The notes below the pieces were generated by a model that worked only from the letters and a program-made list of their open reading frames with translations, was not told the origin of the DNA and did not search any database. Below are positions 52,004 through 63,076 of a stretch of DNA of 64,000 nt, piece after piece. Positions within the stretch are counted from its first letter, which is position 1. Each line of letters starts with the position of its first letter. The position numbers and the translations under genes were made by a program. The stretch comes from Pedobacter agri PB92 (GTDB lineage: Bacteria > Bacteroidota > Bacteroidia > Sphingobacteriales > Sphingobacteriaceae): the NCBI RefSeq assembly GCF_000258495.1, contig NZ_AJLG01000004.1, positions 1 through 64,000 of the forward strand, written 5' to 3'.

Positions 52004-53854
52004 TTACCAGCCTGTGGTTTGTGTAAGTTTATACCCTTTCTCCTGATATTGAATAATCTGCGCCTGTCCAACTGGTGCTAAATAAGCACGATCGGTAAAC
52101 GCATTTCTGTTTGTTGCATTGGTCACCATCCAATAGCCTACCATCGCAGCTGCGTTTGTTCCGTTATATGTAACAATGGTTCCATCTGCCTTTTTTACTT
52201 TAACGTTTCCAGCTGTTGCATTGGCAGGAGTTAAGTAGGCTGGAGCTTCTGTTTGTACATTTACCCACGGACCCAGAAAATAATCCGGATTGGTACTAAA
52301 ATTCATATTATTCAGTTTTTTCCAACGTTTTAAATCCAGTAACCTGGTATGCTCGAAAACGAATTCCATACGTCTTTCTCTACGGATTTCCCAAATTAAA
52401 TCAGGAACATCAGCGTCACGGGCAGGATCGACCGGAAGTGAACCAATGGTTAAAGGTGCGGTTTTTAAAACGCCTTTTGCTATGGCAGCAGCATCCAACG
52501 GACGATTTCTAATTGCGTTAACAGATTTATTTAAATCTGCCTGCGTAACTGCTGCCGCACCAAAATATTGAGCCAATACTGCTTTTGCTTCCACCCAGTT
52601 TAAAACCACCTCCGCTAAACGAATTACTGGCGCATCACTGGTATTGGTATTACTTCCCCAGGCTGCCGGATAGGTTTTACCGATATAAGTAAGGGCATCT
52701 CTAGATGCAAATTTGAAGCCATATAATAAAGTAGCCGACGGCACCAAAGCCTTATCATAGAATGAAGCCTCGAAGCGTGGATCTCTGGTTTTTACTAAAT
52801 CAGCGATAGTAAAGGAGTTTGCACCTGTTACAGCAGAATTTTGCCAAACTTTTCCATCATTTAATAGGAATGATTTGATCAAAACCAAGTTCCCATCCAC
52901 ACCTACAACCTCGGTTCCGTTTTGGTATGAGCCAATACTGTGGGTAACGGCTAAAGCTGCATCATAAGTTCTGTAAAGCAGTACTTCTGGATGACCAGCC
53001 AGGTTATCACTTGAAAAGATTGATTTAAAATCGCGGGTAAAGTTGTATTTATTGCTATTGATCACATAATCTCCTGCCTCTACCGCAAACTCTAAGTATT
53101 TTTTAGCTCTTGCAGCATCCAAGCCATGATAATGTTCATAAGTACCTTCAAAAAGCATAAATCTCGAGATAAATGCGGCCGCAATATATTTGTTTAAGTA
53201 TTGTGCACCATCATTTTCACGCATATTAGCCATTACGAATTTAAAATCGTCATAAACCTTATCCATCACCACACCTCTTGCGTCTCTATCTTTGTATAAA
53301 GTAGCTAAATCAGTATCTGCAACCTCCTTATCAAAATAAGGTACATCACCGAAAACACTTACTAATCTGCTGTACTCAAAACCTCTAAAAAAACGTGCAA
53401 CAGCCGACCAATGATTATACGCTTCAGTCGAAATTTTAGGTTTTGCTACATTATCCAAACGATTAATCATCACATTAGATTTTCGCACCCATGAAAAGTT
53501 CCAAGTTGGACCGGCATAAGTTGCCAGCCATTCTGCACCTTCTGCAGCCGAGCCTCTAGATGTAGGTATACTGCTTTCAAAGTTAGCCTGTACATTTTTT
53601 CCTGTTAAATCATCTGAGAAAGTATAGCCTCTTACCGGAGTGTAATCAGCAGTAAAGCCAGAATTATAGCCATTAAAATAGTTTGGATAGTAAGCATTTG
53701 CATACATCCGAATATCGTCTTCCCCACGCCAGTATTGTCCATCTACATAATCTGTTAAAGGTGGACGATCTAAAACATCCTTTTTACAAGAAGCCATAAA
53801 CAGGCATACCATCACCGGTAAACCATATATATATTTGAAATATTTCATCTTCAT
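52004..53854 (-). CDS. SusD/RagB family nutrient-binding lipoprotein
   Basis: 616 residues. Lipobox FMASC near residue 20. The SusD signatures are the TPR-like helices with AVARFFRGFEYSRLVSVFGDVPYF and the late RRERRMEFVFEHTRLLDLKRWK. It pairs with the SusC gene 4 bp upstream. Substrate unknown. There is a 13-bp-arm terminator after its stop. Confidence 0.95.
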   Translation of the reverse strand: MKMKYFKYIYGLPVMVCLFMASCKKDVLDRPPLTDYVDGQYWRGEDDIRMYANAYYPNYFNGYNSGFTADYTPVRGYTFSDDLTGKNVQANFESSIPTSRGSAAEGAEWLATYAGPTWNFSWVRKSNVMINRLDNVAKPKISTEAYNHWSAVARFFRGFEYSRLVSVFGDVPYFDKEVADTDLATLYKDRDARGVVMDKVYDDFKFVMANMRENDGAQYLNKYIAAAFISRFMLFEGTYEHYHGLDAARAKKYLEFAVEAGDYVINSNKYNFTRDFKSIFSSDNLAGHPEVLLYRTYDAALAVTHSIGSYQNGTEVVGVDGNLVLIKSFLLNDGKVWQNSAVTGANSFTIADLVKTRDPRFEASFYDKALVPSATLLYGFKFASRDALTYIGKTYPAAWGSNTNTSDAPVIRLAEVVLNWVEAKAVLAQYFGAAAVTQADLNKSVNAIRNRPLDAAAIAKGVLKTAPLTIGSLPVDPARDADVPDLIWEIRRERRMEFVFEHTRLLDLKRWKKLNNMNFSTNPDYFLGPWVNVQTEAPAYLTPANATAGNVKVKKADGTIVTYNGTNAAAMVGYWMVTNATNRNAFTDRAYLAPVGQAQIIQYQEKGYKLTQTTGW

Positions 53855-53858
53855 TATT

Positions 53859-56800
53859 TTAAAAAGTTAACTGTAAACCAAAAGAAACACTTTTGAATGC
53901 TGGAATTCCAGTTCCGGTACGACCACTGTTGTAATTAGATTGATCCCAAAGCGAATAACCACTTACACTTTCAGGATCAATTGGCAAATCGCCCAAATGA
54001 TCCCAGGTAAAGAAATTCTCCAAGGCCGTATAAACTCTCAGCGAACTGATTCCAACTTTTTTTGTTAATAATTGAGGGAAAGTATAACCAAGGGTTAAAT
54101 TTTTGAGCCTTAAATAAGCCATATTTAACAAGTACCTATCTTGCACCTGCATGTTATTGGTAGTGCTACTTGCGGCATTGTTGTATGCTGCCGGATAGAA
54201 TGCGTCAGGTGTTTGCGGTGTCCAATAGTTACCTGCAATTGCCTCTGGCATGGCGCCATCTGCAGAGTTGAAGCCTGGGATGGCTAAAAATCCAGCTCCC
54301 CAAATCTTGCGACTTCCAACCCCCTGGAAGAAGGCGCTAATATCAACACCTTTAAAATCGGCACCCAATCTAAATCCATATTCATAACTAGGATTTGAGT
54401 TACCAATTACTTCCAGATCGCCGTGATTAGCCAGGGTTCCATCGCCGTTGCTGATTTCGCCATCACCGTTCACATCCAGGAATTTTACATCACCCGGCCC
54501 AAAACGGAAGTTGGCTGAATTTTGTAAAAACGGCTGGTAAACCGGTTTCTCGCCATTTGGCCCAGCTTTTAACTTATAAGCCTGCTTTCCTGCATTTAAT
54601 CTGCTTTCTGCAGCAGTTAAAGTTATCAAAATAGGCTTTCCACTTCCATCAAGTTCAAAATCACTCATTTGGTATAACCTGTCTGTACGGTACCCCCAGA
54701 TTTCACCAATGTCTTTTCCATTATAGTTACCAGTAACCTGGGTTCCAGAACCGTAGGCAGTTAATCTTGTTTTAGCATCAGAGATATTTCCTTTAAAGTT
54801 AATTCCTAAACCATTTTTGAATCTATGATTAAAGTCAACTGTTAACTCCCAACCTCTCGTTTTTAAGGACCCGTAATTTCCCTGAGGTGCTCCGGCTCCA
54901 AATGTTAGTGGTATACCCTCTGCAGGCACAATCATATTGTTTGTACTTCTTTGGAAAACATCAAATGAAACGTTTAACTTATTTTTTAGTAAGGTTGCAT
55001 CAACACCCACGTTCGTTGTTACAATGTCTTGCCACTGAATATCTGCAGCAACTGCTGCTGGTGTGCCTACAAAATTCACTTTTGCGCCGTTTGCACCAAT
55101 CCAAGTTGATTGACCGCTTGGCATAGTTGCGATATATAAACCATTAGGAACAGTTTGATCACCGATAGAACCCCACGAACCTCTGAATTTTAATTGATCT
55201 AAAACAGGCTTAGTCCATGACATGAAGCTTTCTTCACTGGCTACCCAACCCGCCGAGAATGATGGGAACCATCTCCATTGCAAGTCTGTTGGAAATTTCG
55301 AAGAGCCATCGTAACGCAGGTTACCCTCTATTAAATATTTATTTTTGAATGCATAATTCACGCGGCCAAAATAACCTAACTGCGCTTCCCATCTCTTATC
55401 AGAACCCGGAATACTTACTCCACCTGGTATTAAACCCATTGCCGTTGTGGCTGGTATAACAGTTTGTACCCCTGTTCCAAATTTGAACTGTGGATTAATA
55501 ATATCGGCAAGATTGGTAATCATGCCGAACTGGGATTCTGTAGTAGAAGCAACACGATTTAAACCCAGTATGAATTTGAAATCATGATCCTGTTTGATGT
55601 TCCAGTTATAAGTTGTGAATGCATTGATCGTATGCATAAAGAAATTAGTCGCTGTTCTGGCGAAATGATCCGGACTTGATCCTGGTGTGGTGTACATGTC
55701 GAGCGATAAATCATAAGCAGCGATAGCGCCAGCAGTAGTACTGGATACAACTTGCCCCATATCGTTTACATAAATTGGCGCACCGTTTGCATCTAAACGG
55801 GCTTTCGGCGCCACCCATGAATTTCTGGCCGTAAATCTTGTCCCTGGGCGTTTCCAGTCTTCATTTTGATTGGTAAAGGTATAATCAAAATCAACTTTCC
55901 AGTTCTTCATGATGTTTACTGTAGTTCCCAAATTCACATTTGCATAATTTAGCAGGATGTTTGCCGTGTTTGCCGCAGCAACCTCACTCTCAGGACTACG
56001 AATTGCATCGCCATTTTCATCCTTTCCAAGTGGATACAATGAACTCCAGCGATACAGGTATAACCAAGGATCGGCTGTTGTGGAGTTAGTTGAGTAAGCA
56101 TATTGCTTATTTCTTCTGGAATACAATGCCCCCCCGCGAATGGTTAAGTATTTGTTAATTTCACTCGAAATTTTTAGTGAAGCATTGTACCGGGTAAAGC
56201 GATCCTCTTTAGCTGGTTTTAGCATCCCGCTTTGATCTAACAAAGCTAAACCTAAATTGTATGAGGTTTTCCCTGTAGTTCCACCAACGGATAAATTGTG
56301 TTGTTGTGTCGGTGCCCATTCTTTTATCATATAATCATAAGGATCATATGTTCTAACACCCATTTTTTGATTTGCACCTTGCACATACCAATCTCTTCCG
56401 AATACTGTTGGGTCGTCCGGACCAATTGTGTTGCCGTACTTTTCTTTCCAGGCTACAGCTTTTTCATAACTTGCTCTGTCAACGTAATAAAACGCACCAG
56501 TTGGTGTTGTTATTCCTACCCTTTCAGAAGCATCAACAGTGTATTTTAAACCATTTACATCTGCCATCTTTAAATCTTTCCATACATTTTGAAAAGAAAA
56601 GTTGTTTGAATAATTAATAGACGGCTTATCACTTCCTGAACCTTGTTTGGTAGTAATCAATACCACACCAAAAGCAGCTTTGGCACCATAGATAGAAGCG
56701 GCCGCGGCATCCTTTAGAATAGTGATTGATGCAATGTCGTTGGGATTCACGAGCTGTATACTTGGAATCTCAACATTGTCAACCAAAATTAAAGGCGAAC

Positions 56801-57326
56801 TACCTCCTGCAAAAGAAGCCAGCTGGCCACGGATTTTGATGACAGGGTCAGATCCAATTTCGCCGCTTGGTACAGTAACGCTTAAACCCGAAGCCGCACC
56901 TTGTAATGCTCTTCCTACATCGGCAATTGGCCTGCCTTCCAAAGTTTTTTTAACATCGATTGTAGAGACAGCTCCTGTTAAGTTACCCTTACGCTGGGTA
57001 CCATAACCTACCACCACTACATCGTCCAAACCTTGAGCATCCGTTTTAAGGCTTACATTTACTGTTGTGCCCGTTCCTACGGTTCTTTCCAGTGTTACAT
57101 AGCCAATGTAGGAAAAAACTAGTACATCGCCAGTTGATGCTTTAATGGAATAGCTACCATCGGCATTGGTTTGTGCAACCGCAGCAGCTCCCTTAACTCG
57201 AATAGAAACACCGGGAATAGGTCCATCATCTGATGTAACCTTGCCGGTAATAGTTACCTGTTGCGCTATAGCGTGAGCCAGCAGCAAAAACGTACCAAGA
57301 AAAATAAATAGTAATTTTTTTCTCAT
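53859..57326 (-). CDS. SusC/RagA family TonB-dependent transporter
   Basis: 1155 residues. Signal peptide (ending AIAQ), carboxypeptidase-like domain (about 22-100), TonB plug with LDDVVVVGYGTQRKGN and LILVDNVEIPSI, and a long barrel with the C-terminal FGLQLTF. The size is larger than the 998-residue SusC of region 2. Its promoter region contains GCACAAAAACGCA at 57457-57469, shared with the SusC at 63 kb. Confidence 0.96.
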   Translation of the reverse strand: MRKKLLFIFLGTFLLLAHAIAQQVTITGKVTSDDGPIPGVSIRVKGAAAVAQTNADGSYSIKASTGDVLVFSYIGYVTLERTVGTGTTVNVSLKTDAQGLDDVVVVGYGTQRKGNLTGAVSTIDVKKTLEGRPIADVGRALQGAASGLSVTVPSGEIGSDPVIKIRGQLASFAGGSSPLILVDNVEIPSIQLVNPNDIASITILKDAAAASIYGAKAAFGVVLITTKQGSGSDKPSINYSNNFSFQNVWKDLKMADVNGLKYTVDASERVGITTPTGAFYYVDRASYEKAVAWKEKYGNTIGPDDPTVFGRDWYVQGANQKMGVRTYDPYDYMIKEWAPTQQHNLSVGGTTGKTSYNLGLALLDQSGMLKPAKEDRFTRYNASLKISSEINKYLTIRGGALYSRRNKQYAYSTNSTTADPWLYLYRWSSLYPLGKDENGDAIRSPESEVAAANTANILLNYANVNLGTTVNIMKNWKVDFDYTFTNQNEDWKRPGTRFTARNSWVAPKARLDANGAPIYVNDMGQVVSSTTAGAIAAYDLSLDMYTTPGSSPDHFARTATNFFMHTINAFTTYNWNIKQDHDFKFILGLNRVASTTESQFGMITNLADIINPQFKFGTGVQTVIPATTAMGLIPGGVSIPGSDKRWEAQLGYFGRVNYAFKNKYLIEGNLRYDGSSKFPTDLQWRWFPSFSAGWVASEESFMSWTKPVLDQLKFRGSWGSIGDQTVPNGLYIATMPSGQSTWIGANGAKVNFVGTPAAVAADIQWQDIVTTNVGVDATLLKNKLNVSFDVFQRSTNNMIVPAEGIPLTFGAGAPQGNYGSLKTRGWELTVDFNHRFKNGLGINFKGNISDAKTRLTAYGSGTQVTGNYNGKDIGEIWGYRTDRLYQMSDFELDGSGKPILITLTAAESRLNAGKQAYKLKAGPNGEKPVYQPFLQNSANFRFGPGDVKFLDVNGDGEISNGDGTLANHGDLEVIGNSNPSYEYGFRLGADFKGVDISAFFQGVGSRKIWGAGFLAIPGFNSADGAMPEAIAGNYWTPQTPDAFYPAAYNNAASSTTNNMQVQDRYLLNMAYLRLKNLTLGYTFPQLLTKKVGISSLRVYTALENFFTWDHLGDLPIDPESVSGYSLWDQSNYNSGRTGTGIPAFKSVSFGLQLTF

Positions 57327-57456
57327 AAACGTAAGTTTAGAATGTTGTTAGAATGATTAGTTTTTTTAATACCGCATAAAACAGCAATATTTCAAGTAAA
57401 TATCACTAAATATTTTTTGAAAATTGTAAATTTTGGTATACAAAATTTTTATTACC

Positions 57457-57488
57457 GCACAAAAACGCAGAAAAGCGCATAAATATTG
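57457..57488 (-). promoter_or_regulatory. Shared operator-like element upstream of SusC at 53859
   Basis: GCACAAAAACGCA (57457-57469), then AAAAGCGCATAAATATTG (57471-57488). It aligns with 63240-63270, 13 of 13 bases in the first block and CGCA repeated 6-8 bp later. It is a candidate site for the DeoR-family regulator. TACCGCA words also lie nearby (about 57368 and 57453). Confidence 0.5.
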
Positions 57489-57540
57489 ACTATGAGAACT
57501 TTAGGTAACAGGAATTATATATGCTATTCAATCAGTAAAA

Positions 57541-57571
57541 CAAAAAAGGCCAACCTTTGAGGGTTGGCCTT
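57541..57571 (-). terminator. Terminator of the SusCD-DUF4397 operon
   Basis: Minus-strand hairpin, arms AAGGCCAACC and GGTTGGCCTT, followed by six T on the minus strand. It lies 20 bp after the DUF4397 stop codon. Confidence 0.85.
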
Positions 57572-57591
57572 GATAAGATTTTATTTAAAAG

Positions 57592-58356
57592 TTAGCGGGT
57601 TAAGAAAAATCCAACATAAGGTTTTCTTACTGCATCAGTTCGACCAGAATAACCTGTGGCAAATACTGTATAGATCCTTCTGTTTAAAAAAGTACTGGCG
57701 CTTGTATAAGTTGCCAATGCTGTTGTTCCGCCACTCGCTCTAATTGTCCAAGCAAGTGCGGTACCGGCTAAAACTGGTCTAATAAAAAATTCACTTTCCT
57801 TTAAATAGCCGATATTAGCCACAACCAAAGTTGTTCCATAATACAAATCAACTGAAGGTACATTTGGCATCAGATTAACAAATTTATACTTCACAAATCC
57901 CGAATCAGGCAAAACAAAATTATCAACTGCCAATAAGCTTTTTGTATTTGCAGCAGTATCTGTTAAATGGAGCGTATATGATTTGCCGGCCTCGGTAGAA
58001 ATTCCTGTTTTATATAATACGACAGAATCGATACTTGTACCTCGTTTAGGAATGGAAATAGATACTTCAGATGCTCCAGGCTGAATCACCAAGTAATCTG
58101 GCCTAGAATCGCCCAATGTACCATAGCCACCTCCAGGATAGGGATATCTTGTTTTGATGAGTGTACTAACGCGTTTCCCATTTATATTGATTTGCACATT
58201 GGGATCTGCACCATAGGCAATGTTATAATTAACTTTCAACATCGCTTGGTCATCCCTTAAAATTTCGAACTCACCATAATTAATCTCATTCTTGCTACAA
58301 GAAATTGCAATAGATGCAATGACTATAATTGCTATATATTTTATAATTGACTTCAT
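57592..58356 (-). CDS. DUF4397 domain lipoprotein
   Basis: 254 residues. Lipobox in ASIAISCSK. The middle segment VKYKFVNLMPNVPSVDLYYGTTLVV and the following IRPVLAGTALAWTIRASG are typical of DUF4397, a beta-sandwich domain in surface lipoproteins. It lies 15 bp behind susD and is the third gene of the operon; such lipoproteins often help a SusCD system bind its ligand. That role is an inference. Confidence 0.85.
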   Translation of the reverse strand: MKSIIKYIAIIVIASIAISCSKNEINYGEFEILRDDQAMLKVNYNIAYGADPNVQININGKRVSTLIKTRYPYPGGGYGTLGDSRPDYLVIQPGASEVSISIPKRGTSIDSVVLYKTGISTEAGKSYTLHLTDTAANTKSLLAVDNFVLPDSGFVKYKFVNLMPNVPSVDLYYGTTLVVANIGYLKESEFFIRPVLAGTALAWTIRASGGTTALATYTSASTFLNRRIYTVFATGYSGRTDAVRKPYVGFFLTR

Positions 58357-58371
58357 TTTTTTTGGGTTTTA

Positions 58372-59973
58372 TTATGGAAGGTTTGACCATGTTTCTAATG
58401 TATGATAGTCGGTAGCCAAGCCACCCCATCTCGCTAACTCTTCTTGATTCCAAATATATTCAGATGCATATCTTGGTCTTAACCTATAAGCATACTTACC
58501 ATTATTTCTTTCAAAGAAATCGCCAGCTTCAAGTTGTCTGTATGTTTTGTACACCAATGGATCATAATGATATTTGCGTAAATCGCTCCATTGTTCCATA
58601 CCAGCCCAACCCCACTGCGAAATGTACTTCTGTTGCATGATATCAGCTATTTTTAGCGCTGTAGCATTTTGTGCAACTTCAGTACTTGCCAAATAAGCAT
58701 TAATTTCCGTTGCAGATATTGTAGCAGCGGCCGGTGACCCATTACGTCCATAAAGATTTACAAATTCCATATGTCCTCTTATGCCATTAATATATGATGT
58801 AAATGCTGATGCCAAATTTCCTTTTCTAAATTGTGCTTCCGCTTTAGCTAACTGAAGTTGTGCATAACTCATAACCGGATATCTTGCACTATTAGAATAA
58901 ATATATTTACCAGGAAACGGCAAAACTGACGTTCCAGATAAAGCACCTAAAATATGTGGTGTTGTTGCTGTGCCATTAAAGGGCAATGCACCTCTGTAAA
59001 TCCCTGTTGTAGGAATCGGATTCATCATTCTTGTTAACCTTGGATCAACACCTGGAACAGTAGGATCTACTGCAGCAGTACCCCTAACTCCACCGGTTAA
59101 TAAACTAACAATTGGCTGTCCGATTCTGCCGTAGGTTGGGGCTACAGTAGAAGTAGCAGTATACATACCAAAGTTTTGACTAAATGGATTTGAATCTGCA
59201 GCGTTTGTACCTCCGAAAGTTATAGTTGCATCATCAGCTGCTGAAGAAAAAGATAAATCGACATATTTTGTTACGCTATCTGCATATTGAGTATTAAATT
59301 CAGCCTTGTTAATTAAGTGACTATACTGTTGGGCCAACAAACCGTATACAAACTTTTTCCATTTTACACGATCTCCTTTATACATTTGATCACCCGAAAC
59401 ACCTGCAAGCAAGGCTATTGTACCAGCGGCATCTGTTTTATTAAAACATTCTAAAGCCTTTTGACTCCACAACCTAACTTTGGCATATACTTCTGGTTGA
59501 TCTTGATACTTAAATTTCAATTGATTTGCAAAAGCTTCATCAAGAATAATTGGTCCATGTGCATCCGTTAAAAGTTGGTAACTCCAAGCTTTTATCGCGT
59601 ATCCAATTCCTGCATAAGTCCATTTATCAGTTGCTTCAGCATCTTTAATCATCGCTTCGAGATTAAGGCCCAAATTGACATAAACCATTCTCCACATCGA
59701 TCCGCCTAAATCACTGGCGGATTGATAGCCATGTTTTTCCCATGCAATAGTAAAACTCGTTACGTCCTGGCCAAACATATCTTGAGTATACTTAAAAATC
59801 AATCGATTATCTGTAGCAGTATTGTTTGCCATTTGAAACATAATTGGCGCCAACAAATATTCTGCTTTAGTAGTTTGTGGCGTAGCCGGATCGACGTTGA
59901 TATCGAGCCATTTTTTACAGCTTGTAAAACCAATTACAATAACTGTGAACATTAATATTTTTAGAGATTTCAT
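58372..59973 (-). CDS. SusD-like lipoprotein (SusD/RagB family)
   Basis: 533 residues. Lipobox FTSCKKW near residue 19. The pattern YLLAPIMFQMANNTATDN and the late EMQQKYISQWGWAGMEQW-like segment (IADIMQQKYISQWGW) place it in the SusD_2/SusD-like group. It pairs with the SusC encoded 10 bp upstream. Confidence 0.93.
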   Translation of the reverse strand: MKSLKILMFTVIVIGFTSCKKWLDINVDPATPQTTKAEYLLAPIMFQMANNTATDNRLIFKYTQDMFGQDVTSFTIAWEKHGYQSASDLGGSMWRMVYVNLGLNLEAMIKDAEATDKWTYAGIGYAIKAWSYQLLTDAHGPIILDEAFANQLKFKYQDQPEVYAKVRLWSQKALECFNKTDAAGTIALLAGVSGDQMYKGDRVKWKKFVYGLLAQQYSHLINKAEFNTQYADSVTKYVDLSFSSAADDATITFGGTNAADSNPFSQNFGMYTATSTVAPTYGRIGQPIVSLLTGGVRGTAAVDPTVPGVDPRLTRMMNPIPTTGIYRGALPFNGTATTPHILGALSGTSVLPFPGKYIYSNSARYPVMSYAQLQLAKAEAQFRKGNLASAFTSYINGIRGHMEFVNLYGRNGSPAAATISATEINAYLASTEVAQNATALKIADIMQQKYISQWGWAGMEQWSDLRKYHYDPLVYKTYRQLEAGDFFERNNGKYAYRLRPRYASEYIWNQEELARWGGLATDYHTLETWSNLP

Positions 59974-59983
59974 TTTTTTATCA

Positions 59984-62900
59984 TTATAATTTTAAACGAA
60001 GACCAATATTTACGCCTAATGGCCGCCCCATATTACCATAATCTATACCGTAACCACCTGCACCACCCAACGAAGGGTTATTAGAGTTTGCATCGGGATC
60101 AGTTCCTGAATAGTTTGTAATTAGGAACACATCCGTAAGTGTTACAAAGGCGCCCAGGTTTTGGATAAAATTAGTTCTAGATAACATTTTCGTAGGAAAA
60201 TCATACGCAATAGTAACATCCCTTAATCTTAAAGATTTGATATTCTTTTCGACAAACATTTCTGGTGCAATACCGCTTGTTGTTGAACTATAATAGTTTG
60301 TATTTGCCGATGGAGTTACCAAGATTGTATTTATTGTAGGATTGCTCGTATTTTCCAAACCATCCTTTAATACTCCTGTTACAACACGTGGAACATCTCG
60401 ATCTAAAGTTTTAACACTTAATCCCCTTCTATACAGTTCGTATTGAGTTTGGTTATAAACATCACCACCGACTCTTAAATCAAGCAGAAAAGAAATATTG
60501 AAATTTTTAAAGGTAAGGTTGTTAACGAAGCCTAAATTATATTTTGGCGTTCTATCTCCAATTACTGGAAAATCCTGATCGCTACCCAATATAGGCAATC
60601 CGGTAGCCGGATTTATTAACAAATCTCCTCTATTATTTCTTTGGTTAACCCAGCCAGCAATTGCTAACGTACTTGCCCCTGGAAAAACAGCTCCTCTCAA
60701 ACCATTTGCTACCCAAGTATCAGAATCATAAAGCTCTGGCAACTCATCAGCGATAGACAATACGGTGCCTTTATTTTTGGTATAGTTTAAAGTCATATCC
60801 CAGCTAAATCCAGCAGATCTAAACGGCGATCCTTTCAATTGAACTTCAATACCTTTATTCACGACATCGCCACCATTCATTAATCTAATAACCGAACCTG
60901 TTCCATAACTAATTCGAGGTGCTATTATTTGCCTGTGACTATTTAGTTGGTAATAAGTAAAGTCTACACTAATTCTATCTTTTAAGAAACCCATCTCGAT
61001 ACCGGTTTCAAAGTTCCGAGTTTGTTCAGGAACCAGATCCGGATTTCCACCATTTGCGGCATCATAATTAAACCCACCACCAGTAGAATTTACGGTAAGC
61101 AACCTCGTAGCTAAAGCATATTGCTTATAAGGTTCTTTACCTGTTATACCATAAGAACCTCTTAATTTCCCACTGCTAAGCCATGTTAATTTTTTTACTC
61201 CCTCAAGCTCTGTAAAATTAAAAGCTAAACTAGCCGATGGGTATGCAAAATAGGGGTTATTCGGCATTAACCTCGAGGCTGCATCAACACGCCCAGAAAC
61301 GGTAAGATAAAGTAATGATTGATAACCCAAAACAGCTTGTCCGAACACCCCTGCGTTTCTATACCTTCCTATAAAAAGGCGTGCTGATTGTGTTGATGGA
61401 AGTGTATTGTTTATACTGTAAAAATTAGGATCGAACATGTTCTGCCCTCTTGCTGAATTTGTGGTATTATTTACATCGGAAAAGTTGGCTCCAACGATAT
61501 AGGTGTTATTGAATTTACCAAACTTGTGAGTTGCACTAGCAGTAATAGAGCCGTCTAATCTTTTATTCTGTTGCTGATAGGTATTAACTGTACCGCCAGT
61601 TGGTGTGGCTGCACTACCTGAGCCAGAGTAAGATTGTGTATGATAAACGGTGATACCATTTGTATTTGATAAATTTGTTCCTAAAATACCTGTTATCGAC
61701 AACCATTTTGTGGGTTTATAAGAAAGGTTGGCATTTCCAACAATTGCATTTGTTTTATCTTCAGATAAATTTTTATTTACATCCCAAAATGGGTTATCGC
61801 TCTCAAGGAAGATTGTTCCTGTGGTAGTTACTCTATTTCCAACTGGATCAATCCAGTTGTTAACATCAAACCTTGAAGGAAAACGCAGCAGCCCCATTAA
61901 GTAACCTTGAGCACCCTTGTTTGCTTTCTTGTTATAAGCGTTGGTATAACTGAATCTAGTGGTTACCTTTATCTTATCAGAAACTGGTATCACACCAACT
62001 ACTGAGGAAACAAATCGTTGATAACGTGTTGTTGGAATAGTACCTTTATTATCTGTATATTCATTAGACCATCTATAAGTTAAACTTTCTTTACCTCCCT
62101 CCACTACAACGTTATGTTTTTGTGCAGATCCCGTTCTAAAAAACGCACCGACATTATCATATATTGGCAAGCCTTCAGCATATTTTGGTCCGAAGAAGTT
62201 AAATGATCCGCCATTAAAAATACCATTGGCATCACCTTGTCCATATACCTCCTGTACCTCTGGCGCATTATTAACAGTTTCTATTCTGTAAGAGCCATTG
62301 TAAGAAACGCTAGATTTTCCTGCCTTTGCCTTTTTTGTAGTAATTACAATTGCGCCACTAGCACCTAAGTTGCCATAAAGCGCCGTTGCCTCAGGTCCCT
62401 TTAATATCGTGTAACTCTCAATATCAGCAGGATTGATATCTGATGCTCGGTTGGTGTAATCCTGACTTCTATTGTTTCCATTCATAGCTGTATTGCCTTG
62501 ATTTAAAACAGAGTTGTCAATAGGCACACCATCTAATACAATCAAAGGAGAATTGTCGCCCGTCATCGAAACTATACCTCGTAAAATAATTTGCGATGAT
62601 GCTCCTGGATCTCCTGAAGTTTGGTTTACAAAAAGGCCTGGTACCCTACCTGCAAGACCATTGATAAAATTTTCCCTACCAGTTTGAGTTACTTCATCTC
62701 CTTTTACTTTTGGCGTAGAATAGCCTAAAGATTTTACATCCCGGTCAATCCCATACGCTGTAACTACAACTTCATTAAGGGTACTGGCGTCTGCCTGCAA
62801 GGTGACATTGATTACAGTACTGTTTCCGATTGTTCGCTCTACTGTTTTGTAGCCGACATAAGAAAAAGAAAGTACATCTGTTTTTAATGCCTTAATGGTA

Positions 62901-63076
62901 AAATTCCCATCACTATTGGTTTGCGACACTATTGAGGTTCCCTTTACGCGTATGGATACGCCAGGAATTGGGCCATCGCCTGAGCTGACCTTGCCGGTGA
63001 TGGTTGCCTGCTGCGCAAATACCTGAGCAAGGAGCATAACCATACCGATAAAACTAAAGAGTAGTTTTTTCTTCAT
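59984..63076 (-). CDS. SusC/RagA family TonB-dependent transporter
   Basis: 1030 residues. Signal peptide (ending VFAQ), carboxypeptidase-like domain (about 22-98), plug with LNEVVVTAYGIDRDVKS, LAGRVPGLFVNQ and PLIVLDGVPIDNSV, then the barrel ending VNIGLRLKL. It is divergent from the DeoR-family gene; the 230-bp gap carries the shared GCACAAAAACGCA element. Confidence 0.96.
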   Translation of the reverse strand: MKKKLLFSFIGMVMLLAQVFAQQATITGKVSSGDGPIPGVSIRVKGTSIVSQTNSDGNFTIKALKTDVLSFSYVGYKTVERTIGNSTVINVTLQADASTLNEVVVTAYGIDRDVKSLGYSTPKVKGDEVTQTGRENFINGLAGRVPGLFVNQTSGDPGASSQIILRGIVSMTGDNSPLIVLDGVPIDNSVLNQGNTAMNGNNRSQDYTNRASDINPADIESYTILKGPEATALYGNLGASGAIVITTKKAKAGKSSVSYNGSYRIETVNNAPEVQEVYGQGDANGIFNGGSFNFFGPKYAEGLPIYDNVGAFFRTGSAQKHNVVVEGGKESLTYRWSNEYTDNKGTIPTTRYQRFVSSVVGVIPVSDKIKVTTRFSYTNAYNKKANKGAQGYLMGLLRFPSRFDVNNWIDPVGNRVTTTGTIFLESDNPFWDVNKNLSEDKTNAIVGNANLSYKPTKWLSITGILGTNLSNTNGITVYHTQSYSGSGSAATPTGGTVNTYQQQNKRLDGSITASATHKFGKFNNTYIVGANFSDVNNTTNSARGQNMFDPNFYSINNTLPSTQSARLFIGRYRNAGVFGQAVLGYQSLLYLTVSGRVDAASRLMPNNPYFAYPSASLAFNFTELEGVKKLTWLSSGKLRGSYGITGKEPYKQYALATRLLTVNSTGGGFNYDAANGGNPDLVPEQTRNFETGIEMGFLKDRISVDFTYYQLNSHRQIIAPRISYGTGSVIRLMNGGDVVNKGIEVQLKGSPFRSAGFSWDMTLNYTKNKGTVLSIADELPELYDSDTWVANGLRGAVFPGASTLAIAGWVNQRNNRGDLLINPATGLPILGSDQDFPVIGDRTPKYNLGFVNNLTFKNFNISFLLDLRVGGDVYNQTQYELYRRGLSVKTLDRDVPRVVTGVLKDGLENTSNPTINTILVTPSANTNYYSSTTSGIAPEMFVEKNIKSLRLRDVTIAYDFPTKMLSRTNFIQNLGAFVTLTDVFLITNYSGTDPDANSNNPSLGGAGGYGIDYGNMGRPLGVNIGLRLKL